This document shows, in pieces, positions 1-8,343 of a stretch of 64,000 bases of DNA. The position numbers were made by a program, and so were the translations under genes. Source of the DNA: Paenibacillus albicereus (GTDB taxonomy: Bacteria > Bacillota > Bacilli > Paenibacillales > Paenibacillaceae); contig NZ_CP051428.1 in the NCBI RefSeq assembly GCF_012676905.1, positions 2,256,001-2,320,000 on the forward strand, read 5' to 3'. Numbering within the stretch: the first letter of the stretch is position 1; every line of letters starts with the position of its first letter. Below the pieces are notes generated by a model. The model was not told where the DNA came from, searched no databases, and saw only the letters and a program-made list of their open reading frames with translations.

Positions 1-2
1 AT

Positions 3-443
3 TCGGCCTTGCGGCTGCCGCTGGATTCGAAGCTCGTTCGCGACGGAGCCGCGCCGACGATCGCGCTGGCGTCTGGAGCCGCCGACGAAGGCCGGGCCGA
101 GGCGCTGAGGGCGGCCGGCGTCGAGGTCATCCGCTGCGGCATTGGAGCCTCTGTGGAGCTGCAGGAAGCGATGCGGCTGCTCGGCGAACGCGAGATCGGC
201 TCCATCCTGCTCGAAGGCGGCGGGCGTCTGAACGGCTCGATGCTGGCGGCGGGGCTGGTAGACCGGATCTGCGTGTTCCTGGCGCCCAAGATCATCGGCG
301 GAGAGGATGCCCCCTCGTCGTTCCGCTTCGCCGGCTTCGAGCGGATGGCGGACGCGATCGAGCTGGACGACGTCGAGGTAGAGCGGTACGGACGCGATGT
401 TTGCATCAGCGGCAAGCCTGCCGCCGGGGGAGGGATCGGCTGA
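3..443 (+). CDS. ribD: RibD, C-terminal part (riboflavin biosynthesis reductase domain), 5' truncated by window edge
   Basis: The reading frame is open from the first bases of the window, so only the last ~146 residues are present. They match the C-terminal reductase domain of RibD, which reduces the ribosylamino-pyrimidine intermediate with NADPH. The segment ILLEGGGRLNGSMLAAGLVD is the typical E-G-G cofactor/substrate loop, followed by a lysine-rich 'LAPKIIGG' strand. The N-terminal deaminase domain must lie upstream. The stop is one base before the ribE ATG, so the two are translationally coupled in a rib operon. The B. subtilis order ribD-ribE-ribBA-ribH is kept. The FMN riboswitch expected upstream of ribD would be outside the window. 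Confidence 0.9.
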   Translation, partial: SALRLPLDSKLVRDGAAPTIALASGAADEGRAEALRAAGVEVIRCGIGASVELQEAMRLLGEREIGSILLEGGGRLNGSMLAAGLVDRICVFLAPKIIGGEDAPSSFRFAGFERMADAIELDDVEVERYGRDVCISGKPAAGGGIG

Positions 444-444
444 C

Positions 445-1128
445 ATGTTCACGGGGTTGATTGAAGAAATCGGGGAGCTGCGCGGCGTCGCTCGAAAAGG
501 CGAGGCGCTCGTGCTCCGCATCGGAGCCGCCAGCGTGCTGGAGGGCGTCCGGCTGGGCGACAGCATCGCCGTCAACGGCGTCTGCCTGACGGTCACCGGC
601 TGGAGCTCGGACAGCTTTGAGGCCGACGTCATGCCGGAGACGTACCGGCATACGAATCTCGGCGAACTGCCCGCGGGCAGCCCGCTCAACCTGGAGCGGG
701 CGATGCGGGCGGACGGCCGCTTCGGCGGCCACATCGTCCAAGGCCATGTGGACGGCATCGGGCGGATCGCGGAGCGCAGGGCGTACGCCAACGCGGTGCT
801 GTTCACGATCCGGCTGGAGGACGAGGGCTTGCGCCGCTACATCATCCCGCGCGGCTCGATCGCGGTGGACGGCGTCAGCCTGACGGTGACGGAGGCGGGG
901 GAGGGGGTATTTTCCGTGTCGATCATTCCGCATACGCTGGCCGAGACCGTGCTGCAGCGCAAGCACCCGGGCGCGACCGTCAATCTCGAATGCGACGTGC
1001 TCGGCAAATATGTCGACCATTTGCTGCGGTTCGGCGGACGGGCGGAAAGCGCCGATTCCGGCAAGCCGGGACGCGCGGCCGGCGGTTCGCTTAGCGCGGC
1101 CTTCCTGGCGGAGAACGGATTCGCATGA
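445..1128 (+). CDS. ribE: Riboflavin synthase, alpha subunit
   Basis: This 227-residue protein dismutates two molecules of 6,7-dimethyl-8-ribityllumazine to riboflavin. It begins [12 protein letters not shown], the hallmark start of the family, and shows the internal duplication of two lumazine-binding barrels: NGVCLTVT near residue 50 and DGVSLTVT near residue 145, each with a G-H-x-V-x-G-H-V-D type or equivalent loop ([13 protein letters not shown] near 90). Length is close to the usual ~200-220, with a Gly/Ala-rich tail of about 25 residues. The ATG lies just after the ribD stop. The 3' end reaches the leader of ribBA. Confidence 0.95.
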   Translation: MFTGLIEEIGELRGVARKGEALVLRIGAASVLEGVRLGDSIAVNGVCLTVTGWSSDSFEADVMPETYRHTNLGELPAGSPLNLERAMRADGRFGGHIVQGHVDGIGRIAERRAYANAVLFTIRLEDEGLRRYIIPRGSIAVDGVSLTVTEAGEGVFSVSIIPHTLAETVLQRKHPGATVNLECDVLGKYVDHLLRFGGRAESADSGKPGRAAGGSLSAAFLAENGFA

Positions 1129-1154
1129 GACAAGGGAACGAAGGAGGAGACAGC

Positions 1155-2387
1155 ATGGAACGATTCGATCATCAAGACGCCAGCGAGCCGTTCGATACGA
1201 TCGAAGACGCCGTCCAGGATTTGCTGGCCGGCAAGCCGGTCATCGTCGTCGACGACGAGGATCGCGAGAACGAAGGCGATCTCATCGCGCTCGCCGACAC
1301 GATTTCGCCGGCCGTCATCAATTTCATGATTACCGAGGCGCGGGGGCTCGTCTGCGTGCCGATCGCGGCGGATCGCGCCCGGGAGCTCGACCTGCCGCCG
1401 ATGGTCGCCCGCAATACGGATTATCACGGCACGGCGTTCACGGTGTCCGTCGACCATATCCGCACGACGACCGGCATCTCCGCGCATGAGCGCGCCGAGA
1501 CGGTGCGGGCGCTCGTCGACGGCGCGGCACGGGCCGACGATTTCCGCCGGCCGGGCCATATCTTTCCGCTGATCGCCAAGGACGGCGGCGTGCTGCGGCG
1601 AGCCGGCCATACGGAGGCGGCGATCGATCTGGCCAAGCTGTGCGGCGCCAAGCCGGGTGGGGTCATCTGCGAGATCATCCGCGAGGACGGCACGATGGCG
1701 CGCCTCCCGGACCTGGTGGATTTCAAGCGCAAGCACGGCCTCAAGCTGATTACGATCCAGTCGCTGATCGAGCATCGCAATCGCCGCGAGCAGCTGGTGG
1801 AGCGGGTCGTCGAAGTGAACATGCCGACCGATTTCGGCGTCTTCCGCGCGGTCGCCTATACGAACGAGGTCGACGGCAAGGAGCATGTCGCTTTTGTCAA
1901 AGGAGAGATCGACCCGGAGCAGCCGACGCTCGTGCGGGTGCACTCGGAATGCCTGACCGGAGATGTGTTCCACTCCCGGCGCTGCGACTGCGGCCCGCAG
2001 CTGGCGGCGGCGCTGCGGCAGATCGAGGAGGCGGGCAGCGGGGTGCTGCTCTACATGCGGCAGGAGGGGCGCGGCATAGGCCTCATCAACAAGCTCAAGG
2101 CGTATCAGCTCCAAGAGCAGGGACTCGATACGGTAGAAGCCAACCTGAAGCTCGGGTTCGGTCCCGATCTGCGGGAATACGGCATCGGAGCGCAGATTCT
2201 GCGCGATCTCGGCGTGCGCCGGATGCGGCTCATGACCAACAATCCGCGCAAGATCCGCGGCCTCGAGGGCTACGGGCTGAGCGTGGCCGAACGGGTTCCG
2301 ATCCAGATGGAGCGCAACGAGAGCAACACGAATTACTTGAATACGAAAAAAACGAAGCTCGGCCATCTGTTGGAGTTTGAAATTTAA
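1155..2387 (+). CDS. ribBA: Bifunctional DHBP synthase / GTP cyclohydrolase II
   Basis: The 410-residue protein supplies both precursors of the lumazine. The N-terminal half (about residues 1-210) is 3,4-dihydroxy-2-butanone-4-phosphate synthase, with the acidic metal-binding [11 protein letters not shown] loop and [13 protein letters not shown]. The C-terminal half (about 215-410) is GTP cyclohydrolase II, with the zinc cysteines in HSECLTGD and RRCDCGPQL and the RQEGRGIGL active-site loop. The ATG at 1155 is chosen over one 30 bases upstream because it has a strong AAGGAGGAG 5-12 bases before it. The position between ribE and ribH fits one rib operon. Confidence 0.95.
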   Translation: MERFDHQDASEPFDTIEDAVQDLLAGKPVIVVDDEDRENEGDLIALADTISPAVINFMITEARGLVCVPIAADRARELDLPPMVARNTDYHGTAFTVSVDHIRTTTGISAHERAETVRALVDGAARADDFRRPGHIFPLIAKDGGVLRRAGHTEAAIDLAKLCGAKPGGVICEIIREDGTMARLPDLVDFKRKHGLKLITIQSLIEHRNRREQLVERVVEVNMPTDFGVFRAVAYTNEVDGKEHVAFVKGEIDPEQPTLVRVHSECLTGDVFHSRRCDCGPQLAAALRQIEEAGSGVLLYMRQEGRGIGLINKLKAYQLQEQGLDTVEANLKLGFGPDLREYGIGAQILRDLGVRRMRLMTNNPRKIRGLEGYGLSVAERVPIQMERNESNTNYLNTKKTKLGHLLEFEI

Positions 2388-2424
2388 GCCGAATAAATTA
2401 AAATAGAAGGATGGGTTCAAAAAC

Positions 2425-2895
2425 ATGACGAAATATTACGAAGGACATCTGGTATCGCAAGGGCTGAAATACGGCGTCGTCGTCGGCCGCTTCAATGAGT
2501 TCATCACCGGCAAGCTGCTGAGCGGCGCCCTGGACGCATTCAAGCGCCACGGCGCAAGCGAGGACGAGGTGGAGGTCGCCTGGGTGCCGGGCGCGTTCGA
2601 GATTCCGCTGATCGCCCAGAAGATGGCGGAGAGCGGCAAGTATGACGCCGTCATCACCCTCGGAGCCGTCATCCGGGGCTCTACGCCGCATTTCGACTAC
2701 GTCTGCAGCGAGGTCGCCAAAGGCGTCGCCGCGATCAATCTCAAGACCGGCGTGCCGACGATCTTCGGCGTGCTGACGACGGACTCGATCGAGCAGGCGG
2801 TGGAGCGCGCAGGGACCAAGGCCGGCAACAAGGGCTGGGAAGCCGCCGCCGCCGCGATCGAGATGGCGAATCTGACGCGGGCGATCCAAGGCTGA
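2425..2895 (+). CDS. ribH: 6,7-dimethyl-8-ribityllumazine synthase
   Basis: The 156-residue protein condenses the two products of RibBA/RibD into lumazine, the substrate of RibE, and in Bacillus forms the 60-mer capsid around riboflavin synthase. Visible family motifs are [14 protein letters not shown] near the start, VPGAFEIPL near 55, and [15 protein letters not shown] near 80, which carries the catalytic histidine and the phosphate-binding Gly-Ser-Thr. It is the last rib gene; ribT does not follow, and the next gene is scpA after 57 bases. Confidence 0.95.
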   Translation: MTKYYEGHLVSQGLKYGVVVGRFNEFITGKLLSGALDAFKRHGASEDEVEVAWVPGAFEIPLIAQKMAESGKYDAVITLGAVIRGSTPHFDYVCSEVAKGVAAINLKTGVPTIFGVLTTDSIEQAVERAGTKAGNKGWEAAAAAIEMANLTRAIQG

Positions 2896-2952
2896 GGAGC
2901 GCGCGAGGCGAACGACTCCGCGATACCGGCCATCAGGAAGAGGTGAAGCGGC

Positions 2953-3735
2953 ATGAGCCTATTGTACAAACTGGAAGCATTCGAAGGGCCGCTGGATTTG
3001 CTGCTTCACTTGCTGGATCGGGAAGAGATCGATATCTACGACATCCCGATCAGCCGGATCACGGATCAGTACATGGACTACCTGCACGCGATGCAGGAGT
3101 TCGAGCTGGACGTGACGAGCGAGTTTCTCGTCATGGCCGCCACGCTGCTCGCGATCAAGAGCGGGCAGCTGTTGCCCCGCCCTCCCGTCATGGACGAGTA
3201 CGAGGACGCCTGGGACGAGGAGGACATGCTCGATCCGCGCGACGAGCTCGTGCAGAAGCTGGTGGAGTACCGCCGCTACAAGCAGATCGCCGAGCATCTG
3301 CGCGACCGCGAGATGGCGCGCAGCCTCGTCTACAGCAAGGAGCCCGAGGATCTGACGACGTTCATGAAGGAGGACGATGCCCATCCGCTGGAGGGACTCG
3401 ACCTCGGCGACATCATGGCGGCGTTCCGCCGGGCGCTGCGCAAGGCGGCGAGGCGGACGCACGTCGCCCGCATCCATCGGGACGAGATATCCGTCAAGGA
3501 TCGCATCCGCGACATCTCCGAGCTGCTGCGGACGCATGAGACCGCGCTGTTCTCGCGGCTCGTCGGCGAGGCGGTGGAGCGGCACGAGATCGTCGTGACG
3601 TTCCTGGCGATCCTCGAGCTGATGAAGATGAAGCAGGTCCGCGTCTTCCAGAACAGTCTGTTCGATGATATCGTCATCCATTGGAGAGGGGAAGCGTCGG
3701 ATCGTGATGGTGCAGCAGCTGAAATCAATTATTGA
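2953..3735 (+). CDS. scpA: Segregation and condensation protein A
   Basis: ScpA is the kleisin subunit of the SMC condensin complex and bridges the SMC heads with ScpB. The 260-residue protein opens with YKLEAFEGPLDLLLHLL and has the conserved ISRITDQYMDYL and LLPRPP segments of the family, with an acidic linker at about residues 80-100 and a winged-helix C-terminal region. An AGGAAGAGGTG precedes the ATG. The end overlaps the start of scpB by 29 bases, the usual coupled arrangement. Confidence 0.95.
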   Translation: MSLLYKLEAFEGPLDLLLHLLDREEIDIYDIPISRITDQYMDYLHAMQEFELDVTSEFLVMAATLLAIKSGQLLPRPPVMDEYEDAWDEEDMLDPRDELVQKLVEYRRYKQIAEHLRDREMARSLVYSKEPEDLTTFMKEDDAHPLEGLDLGDIMAAFRRALRKAARRTHVARIHRDEISVKDRIRDISELLRTHETALFSRLVGEAVERHEIVVTFLAILELMKMKQVRVFQNSLFDDIVIHWRGEASDRDGAAAEINY

Positions 3736-4303
3736 AGGACTTTTGTTCATGGCAGGCGACGAGGGACTGACGGTCCGGCAGATCGCCGAGATCGTCGAGA
3801 TCGACCAGCGCCTGTCGGAGGATCTCGTGCGCGAGCTCAAGAGCGACCTGGAGCAGGCCGGGCGCGGCATCCGCATCGCGGAGGTGGCCGGGGCGTTCCG
3901 CTTCACGACGCATCCGGACCATGCGCCTTATTTCGAACGGATGGCCTACTCTCCGTCCCGCTCGACGCTGTCGCAGGCGGCGCTGGAGACGCTGGCGATC
4001 ATCGCGTACCGGCAGCCGATCACGCGCGTGGAGATCGAGGAGATTCGCAGCGTCAAGAGCGAAAAGGCGATCCAGACGCTCGTCGCGAAGGATCTGATCG
4101 AGGAAAAAGGACGCGCCGAGCAGATCGGCCGGCCGATTCTGTACGGCACGACGCGCTCCTTTCTCGACCACTTCGAGCTCGGCTCGCTCGAGGCGCTGCC
4201 GGAGCCGGCGGCGATCACGCCCGAGGCGGAGCTTGAGGAGCAGACCCAGCTTCTGTTCGGCCGCCTGGACAGCCGCCGGGCTTCGCTCGACGAGGAATTT
4301 TAG
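3707..4303 (+). CDS. scpB: Segregation and condensation protein B
   Basis: ScpB dimers bind the ScpA kleisin in the SMC complex. The 198-residue protein has two winged-helix domains; the second carries the strongly conserved segment ALETLAIIAYRQPITRVEIE near residue 100, and the end has YGTTRSFLDHFEL. The ATG at 3707 (or GTG just before it) is chosen because the protein then begins QLKSIIEGLLFMAGDEGL as in the family; GGAGAGGGG lies upstream inside scpA. A terminator follows 10 bases after the stop. Confidence 0.93.
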   Translation: MVQQLKSIIEGLLFMAGDEGLTVRQIAEIVEIDQRLSEDLVRELKSDLEQAGRGIRIAEVAGAFRFTTHPDHAPYFERMAYSPSRSTLSQAALETLAIIAYRQPITRVEIEEIRSVKSEKAIQTLVAKDLIEEKGRAEQIGRPILYGTTRSFLDHFELGSLEALPEPAAITPEAELEEQTQLLFGRLDSRRASLDEEF

Positions 4304-4312
4304 CTTCTTCCC

Positions 4313-4342
4313 AAAAGATCGGCCAAAGCGCCGGTCTTTTTT
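4313..4342 (+). terminator. Intrinsic terminator after scpB
   Basis: AAAGATCGGC pairs with GCCGGTCTTT (one G-T pair) around a six-base loop and is followed by a run of T. Confidence 0.8.
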
Positions 4343-4430
4343 GTCATTTCTGGGCATGCTAACCGAGAAAGGCGGCGTGACGGATCACGGTCGGTTCAAG
4401 CTGCCGAATGACGGAAAGGGGGCGGAGGGG

Positions 4431-5117
4431 ATGGGGGCATGGTTCGGCTGGCTGGGGATCATTCTCGTGCCGCTGCTGCTGCTCGCCGCGATCGCGGCCG
4501 TTCCGGTGCGCGCCCGCGCCCAGCTGTCGCGGCATGAGGGCGACGACAATCTTTCCCTTCAGGTGAAGACGCTTTTCGGGCTGCTCAAGTTCAACTGGGA
4601 GATTCCGATGATGAAGCTCGGAGGCAAGGGGCTGCAGGTGGAAGAGCTCGCGCGGGCAGACAGTCCGTCGCTGCTGCATACCGAATCGGACGTGAAAAAG
4701 GATATCGGTCCCTCCCGCATCGCCGAGCTGCTGCAGGACGCCTGGAAGCTGCTGCGCCGGACGGAGAACCTGACCGGCTTGGTGCGGCGCCTGCTGAACA
4801 AGGTGGAGATCAGCCGCTGGACGTGGCGGACGACGATCGGCGCCGGAGATGCGGTATGGACGGCGATGGCGACCGGCGCGGCCTGGTCGCTGCAAACGAC
4901 GGCGCTCGGCCTGCTCTCGCAGCTGTGCCGGCTGAACGCGCAGCCCCAAATGGAGGTGCGGCCCGACTACCGGGCGGCGCGGCTGGAGACGAGCTTCGAC
5001 TGCATAGCGGAAATCCGCTTGGGCAATGCTATCCTTGCCGGACTGCAGCTGCTGGTCCGGATGATGAGAACGGAAGGAGGCGTCAGACTGTGGCAGAACA
5101 TCCTATTCAAGGCCTGA
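4431..5117 (+). CDS. DUF2953 family membrane-anchored protein
   Basis: A 228-residue protein of unknown function with a single N-terminal hydrophobic segment (WFGWLGIILVPLLLLAAIAA) followed by a mainly soluble part. It matches the DUF2953 pattern found in spore-forming Bacillota next to ytfJ (B. subtilis YtfI lies next to YtfJ): the motif VKTLFGLLKFNWEIP near residue 50, and a later W-R-T-x-x-G-x-G-D-A segment (WTWRTTIGAGDAVWTA). The ATG at 4431 follows a purine-rich GGAAAGGGGGCGGAGGGG. Its 3' end overlaps the ytfJ start by 28 bases, so the two are coupled. A sporulation role is inferred from that pairing only. Confidence 0.75.
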   Translation: MGAWFGWLGIILVPLLLLAAIAAVPVRARAQLSRHEGDDNLSLQVKTLFGLLKFNWEIPMMKLGGKGLQVEELARADSPSLLHTESDVKKDIGPSRIAELLQDAWKLLRRTENLTGLVRRLLNKVEISRWTWRTTIGAGDAVWTAMATGAAWSLQTTALGLLSQLCRLNAQPQMEVRPDYRAARLETSFDCIAEIRLGNAILAGLQLLVRMMRTEGGVRLWQNILFKA

Positions 5118-5551
5118 TGCAGACCGCCATGGAAAATATCAAGGAAATGGTGGACGTCAATACGATCGTCGGCGATCCCGTGCAGACGCCGGACGGCAGC
5201 GTCATCATGCCGATCAGCAAGGTCGGCTTCGGCTTCGTGGCCGGCGGCAGCGACATCCGCATGGACGGCGGCGCGCGCAGCAGCTCGACCCATGCCGACG
5301 GGCACAACGCGCAGGTCGCTCTGCCGTTCGGCGGCGGAAGCGGCGGCGGCGTATCGATCACGCCGATCGCGTTCCTCGTCGTCGGCACGCAGGGCGTGCG
5401 CGTCGTTCCGCTCGACAACCAGACGCATCTGGTCGAGCGCGTCATCGACGCGGTGCCGGGAGCTTTCGAGAAGATCCAAGGCATGTTCCGCCATCACGAC
5501 GGAGTCGAGCGCGTCGAGAGCACTCTTATCACGAGCGATCCGATCCTTTAG
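5090..5551 (+). CDS. ytfJ: YtfJ/GerW-type sporulation protein
   Basis: This 153-residue protein begins (V)AEHPIQGLMQTAMENIKEM and continues with VDVNTIVGDPVQTPDGSVIMPISKV, which is near-identical to the B. subtilis sporulation protein YtfJ (GerW), needed for normal L-alanine germination. The GTG start is picked because the family starts with 'EHPIQGLM' and because GGAAGGAGG lies 10 bases upstream. A Gly/Ser-rich stretch near residue 80 is followed by the conserved ITPIAFLVVGTQGVRVVPLD. A perfect terminator hairpin follows the stop. Confidence 0.93.
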   Translation: MAEHPIQGLMQTAMENIKEMVDVNTIVGDPVQTPDGSVIMPISKVGFGFVAGGSDIRMDGGARSSSTHADGHNAQVALPFGGGSGGGVSITPIAFLVVGTQGVRVVPLDNQTHLVERVIDAVPGAFEKIQGMFRHHDGVERVESTLITSDPIL

Positions 5552-5585
5552 CCGCGACGACCAGATGTGTCGCCGGCTGCAAGCG

Positions 5586-5613
5586 GCTGTCCTCCCGGGA
5601 GGACAGCTTTTTT
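5586..5613 (+). terminator. Intrinsic terminator after ytfJ
   Basis: Perfect inverted repeat GCTGTCCTCCC/GGGAGGACAGC followed by six T. It separates ytfJ from the dacB-spmAB promoter. Confidence 0.92.
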
Positions 5614-5632
5614 GCCGTTCCGGCGGGCTTGT

Positions 5633-5661
5633 TCATATCGGACGGACAAGATACATACAAT
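5633..5661 (+). promoter_or_regulatory. Sigma-E promoter for dacB-spmA-spmB
   Basis: A perfect sigma-E -10 element CATACAAT (5654-5661) is preceded, 14 bases away, by TCATATC, close to the sigma-E -35 consensus KMATATT. It lies ~60 bases before the dacB start, and in B. subtilis the orthologous operon is sigma-E dependent. Confidence 0.7.
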
Positions 5662-5719
5662 GGCAGCAGGAGACGGGAGCCGCGAGCGGCTTTCGCATGC
5701 CGGGAGGAGGAACGATACC

Positions 5720-6934
5720 GTGGCAATTGCAGGTGCGTGGAAACGAACGGCCGCCGCCGCCGCAGGTCTTGCGCTGCTCGGCGCGAGCCTGCTTTCGGCG
5801 CCGGCGGCGAAGGCGGCGGACGCGGCGGACGCCCCCCGTCCGCCGGCTACGAGCGCAAAGGCAGCCGCGCTGATCGACGTCGAGTCGGGCCGGCTGCTCT
5901 ACAGCAGCGAGTCGGCCGACGAGCCGATGCGGATCGCCAGCCTGACCAAGATCATGACGGCGATCACGGCGATCGAGGAAGGCGACCTGGAGAGCATGGT
6001 CACGGTCGGGCAGCGCGCGGTCGGCAAGGAAGGCTCGTCGATTTATTTGAAGCTGGGCGAGAAGATGAAGCTGAAGGACATGCTGTACGGCCTCATGCTG
6101 CGCTCCGGCAACGACGCCGCTACGGCCATCGCGGAGCATGTCGGCGGCTCGGAGGAAGGCTTCGTCAAGATGATGAACGACAAGGCCGCTTGGATCGGGC
6201 TGGAGCGCTCGACCTTCATGAATCCGCACGGGCTCGATCAGGAAGGCCATCTGTCGACGGCGAACGATCTGGCGAAGCTGACCGCTTATGCGCTCAAGAA
6301 TCCAGTGTTCGCGGACATCGTCGGCACGAAGGTGCACAAGGCGCCGAACCCGTTCGACAGCTGGGACTACAGCTGGGCGAACAAGAACAAGATGCTCGCC
6401 CTGTACGAGGGCGCCGACGGCGTCAAGACCGGCTATACGAAGACGGCGCTGCGCTGCCTCGTCAGCTCGGCGACGAGAGACGGCCAGCAGCTGGCCGTCG
6501 TCACGCTCAATGACCGGGATGACTGGCGTGACCATGCGTCGATGCTGGACTGGGGCTTCGAGCATTACCGGCTCAAGACGCTCGCCGCGAAAGGAGAGCG
6601 GCTGAAAGGCTATCCGCTGGCGTCGGGCCGGCAGCTGCGGTATCCGCTGGCGGAAGGGGAGGATGCGGGCCTGTCCAACCGCCTCGTGCTGCTCAGCCCG
6701 GAAAAGGACGCGCTCGCCTACTCGCTCGGCGAGCGGGGACGGCTCGAGTGGACGCTGGACGGACGTCCGATCGGCGCCGTCCCGATCTACGAAGCGGGCA
6801 GTTCGCGGATCGGCCAGCCGGATCGCGCGACGGCATCGTTCCGGCCAGGCGGGATGTTCCCCAGCCGGCCGGCAAGCCTCGGCGCGGCGCTGTCGCGAAG
6901 CCTGAAGGCGCTGTTCGCGGCGGGAGGGGAGTGA
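5720..6934 (+). CDS. dacB: Sporulation-type D-alanyl-D-alanine carboxypeptidase (PBP5-like)
   Basis: A 404-residue serine peptidase S11 that trims the D-Ala from peptidoglycan stem peptides. It has an N-terminal signal peptide (hydrophobic AAAAAGLALLGASLLSAPAAKA), then the three penicillin-binding motifs: SLTK (S-x-x-K) near residue 75, SGN near 135, and KTG (VKTGYTKTAL) near 240. The start is a GTG 9 bases after GGGAGGAGG; an upstream ATG has no ribosome site. Direct linkage to spmA and spmB and the sigma-E promoter indicate the spore-cortex enzyme DacB rather than a vegetative carboxypeptidase. The C-terminal ~130 residues form the PBP5 C-terminal domain and have no strong amphipathic anchor that I can see. 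Confidence 0.9.
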   Translation: MAIAGAWKRTAAAAAGLALLGASLLSAPAAKAADAADAPRPPATSAKAAALIDVESGRLLYSSESADEPMRIASLTKIMTAITAIEEGDLESMVTVGQRAVGKEGSSIYLKLGEKMKLKDMLYGLMLRSGNDAATAIAEHVGGSEEGFVKMMNDKAAWIGLERSTFMNPHGLDQEGHLSTANDLAKLTAYALKNPVFADIVGTKVHKAPNPFDSWDYSWANKNKMLALYEGADGVKTGYTKTALRCLVSSATRDGQQLAVVTLNDRDDWRDHASMLDWGFEHYRLKTLAAKGERLKGYPLASGRQLRYPLAEGEDAGLSNRLVLLSPEKDALAYSLGERGRLEWTLDGRPIGAVPIYEAGSSRIGQPDRATASFRPGGMFPSRPASLGAALSRSLKALFAAGGE

Positions 6935-6938
6935 GCCG

Positions 6939-7622
6939 ATGGTCAACTGGATCTGGCTCGGCTTCATCGTCATTAGCGTCGTCGTGGCCGCCGCGACCGG
7001 ACGCATGGATGCGGTCACGCAGGCGGCATTCGACGGGGCGAAGAACGGGGTGACGATCTGCTTCGGCCTCGTCAGCATCCTCGTCTTCTGGATGGGGCTG
7101 ATGCGCATCGCCGAGGACGCCGGCCTGCTCGCCCGGCTCGCCCGGCTGCTCAGCCCGTTCGTCCGGCTGCTGTTTCCCGACGTGCCCAAGGGCCATCCCG
7201 CGATGGGCTACATCATGAGCAACATGAGCGCCAACATCCTCGGGCTCGGCAACGCCGCCACGCCGATGGGCATCAAGGCGATGCAGGAGCTGCAGAAGCT
7301 GAATCCCGATCCGGGGACGGCGACGCCGGCGATGTGCACGCTGCTGGCGCTGAACACGTCCAGCATTACGCTCGTGCCGACGACGCTGATCGCGATCCGC
7401 ATGAATTACGGCTCGGCCAATCCGGCGGAGATCGTCGGCACGACGCTGGCGGCGACGGCGGTCGCGACGGCAGCGGCGATCCTGCTCGACCGCTGGTACC
7501 GGAGCCGGAGCAAGCAGCCGCCGCTGGCGCCGCCGGCAGGAGGAGCGGGGAGCCTCCCGCGCCGTGCCGCGCGTTCGGCGGGCCGGCTCCTCGGACGGCG
7601 CGAGCTGCCTCCGGAAGCGTAA
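6939..7622 (+). CDS. spmA: Spore maturation protein A
   Basis: A 227-residue nucleoside-recognition-domain (Gate) membrane protein needed for spore core dehydration. The sequence has several membrane helices, and the family segments FWMGLMRIAEDAGLLARLAR and YIMSNMSANILGLGNAATPMG are clear. The basic, proline-rich tail of about 35 residues after RWYRSRSK is longer than in B. subtilis SpmA. It starts 4 bases after dacB, with GGGAGGGGAG inside the dacB end, and is followed by spmB. Confidence 0.93.
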   Translation: MVNWIWLGFIVISVVVAAATGRMDAVTQAAFDGAKNGVTICFGLVSILVFWMGLMRIAEDAGLLARLARLLSPFVRLLFPDVPKGHPAMGYIMSNMSANILGLGNAATPMGIKAMQELQKLNPDPGTATPAMCTLLALNTSSITLVPTTLIAIRMNYGSANPAEIVGTTLAATAVATAAAILLDRWYRSRSKQPPLAPPAGGAGSLPRRAARSAGRLLGRRELPPEA

Positions 7623-7634
7623 AGGGGGAGGAGC

Positions 7635-8168
7635 ATGTATTCGATCATCAACCTGCTGTCGATCTGGATGATCCCCGCCATCATCGCCTTCATTCCTTTA
7701 TATGGCGCGTTCCGCAAGGTTCCGGTGTACGAGACGTTTACCGAGGGCGCCAAGGAGGGCTTCGGCACCGCCATCGGCATCATCCCGCATCTGGTCGGCA
7801 TGATGGTCGCGATCAGCATGTTCCGCGCCTCCGGCGCGCTGGACTACGTGACCGGAGCGATGGAGCCGCTGCTGCGGCATCTCGGCATCCCCGGCGAGGT
7901 GCTGCCGCTATCGCTGTTGCGGCCGCTGACCGGAGCGGGCTCGCTCGCCTTCACCTCCGATCTGATCGCGACGCACGGACCGGACAGCATGATCGGGCGG
8001 ATCGCCTCGACGATCCAGGGCAGCACGGATACGACGCTGTACGTGCTCACGGTCTACTTCGGAGCCGTCGGCATCCGGCGCACGCGCTACGCGCTCAAGG
8101 TCGGCCTGATGTCCGACCTGGTCGGCTTCCTTGCCGCCGTGTTCATCTGCCTGTACGTGTTCGGCTGA
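7635..8168 (+). CDS. spmB: Spore maturation protein B
   Basis: A 177-residue multi-pass partner of SpmA. Diagnostic segments are PLYGAFRKVPVYETFTEGAK, the Gate-type IIPHLVGMMVAISMFRASG and LTGAGSLAFTSDLI. A GGGGGAGG precedes the ATG. The gene's last ~50 bases are partly duplicated directly downstream (see the repeat entry), and the SpmB C-terminal peptide AVFICLYVFG is re-encoded there. Confidence 0.93.
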   Translation: MYSIINLLSIWMIPAIIAFIPLYGAFRKVPVYETFTEGAKEGFGTAIGIIPHLVGMMVAISMFRASGALDYVTGAMEPLLRHLGIPGEVLPLSLLRPLTGAGSLAFTSDLIATHGPDSMIGRIASTIQGSTDTTLYVLTVYFGAVGIRRTRYALKVGLMSDLVGFLAAVFICLYVFG

Positions 8169-8222
8169 CCTGATGAAACGGCTCTTTTCCGCCGTGTTCA
8201 TCTGCCTGTACGTATTCGGCTG
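8115..8222 (+). repeat. Imperfect tandem duplication of the spmB 3' end
   Basis: The 34 bases at 8134-8167 recur at 8189-8222 with one change (G to A in a Val codon). The 5' parts of the two units are weaker but share GACCTG (8115 and 8166) and CGGCT, so the unit is about 51-55 bases. Both copies encode the peptide AVFICLYVFG in their own frames. Confidence 0.85.
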
Positions 8223-8322
8223 CCTCCATCGCCGGCCTCCTCTTCCTCCGGAAGAGCGGGGCCGGCTGCTGCCGGTTCCGGAGGTCGCGGCTCCTTGTGC
8301 TTTTTCGGGACAATCGGTATGA
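8173..8322 (+). CDS. Small ORF created by the spmB 3' duplication (49 aa, doubtful)
   Basis: Four bases after the spmB stop an ATG opens a 49-residue frame. It begins MKRLFSAVFICLYVFGC, a short basic-hydrophobic segment ending in a cysteine that resembles a lipoprotein signal, and continues with a Pro/Arg-rich tail. Its hydrophobic core is the duplicated SpmB C-terminus. There is no ribosome binding site of its own, so any translation would need reinitiation after spmB; the stop also lies inside the -10 region of the rluB promoter. It may be only a by-product of the duplication. Confidence 0.25.
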   Translation: MKRLFSAVFICLYVFGCLHRRPPLPPEERGRLLPVPEVAAPCAFSGQSV

Positions 8323-8323
8323 T
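8295..8323 (+). promoter_or_regulatory. Putative sigma-A promoter for rluB
   Basis: TTGTGC (8295-8300), 17-base spacer, TATGAT (8318-8323), about 20 bases before the TTG start. Confidence 0.5.
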
Positions 8324-8343
8324 GGTGGGTGAGGTGAACTTAA

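Noticed and set aside
837-2426. Long open frame on the minus strand opposite ribE/ribBA
   Set aside because: Long antisense frames are expected in GC-rich coding DNA; its translation is Arg/Asp/His-rich with no domain, and it lies wholly opposite strong rib genes.
5633-7189. 518-codon minus-strand frame opposite dacB/spmA
   Set aside because: Same cause: a shadow of well-supported plus-strand genes, with no ribosome site or motif.
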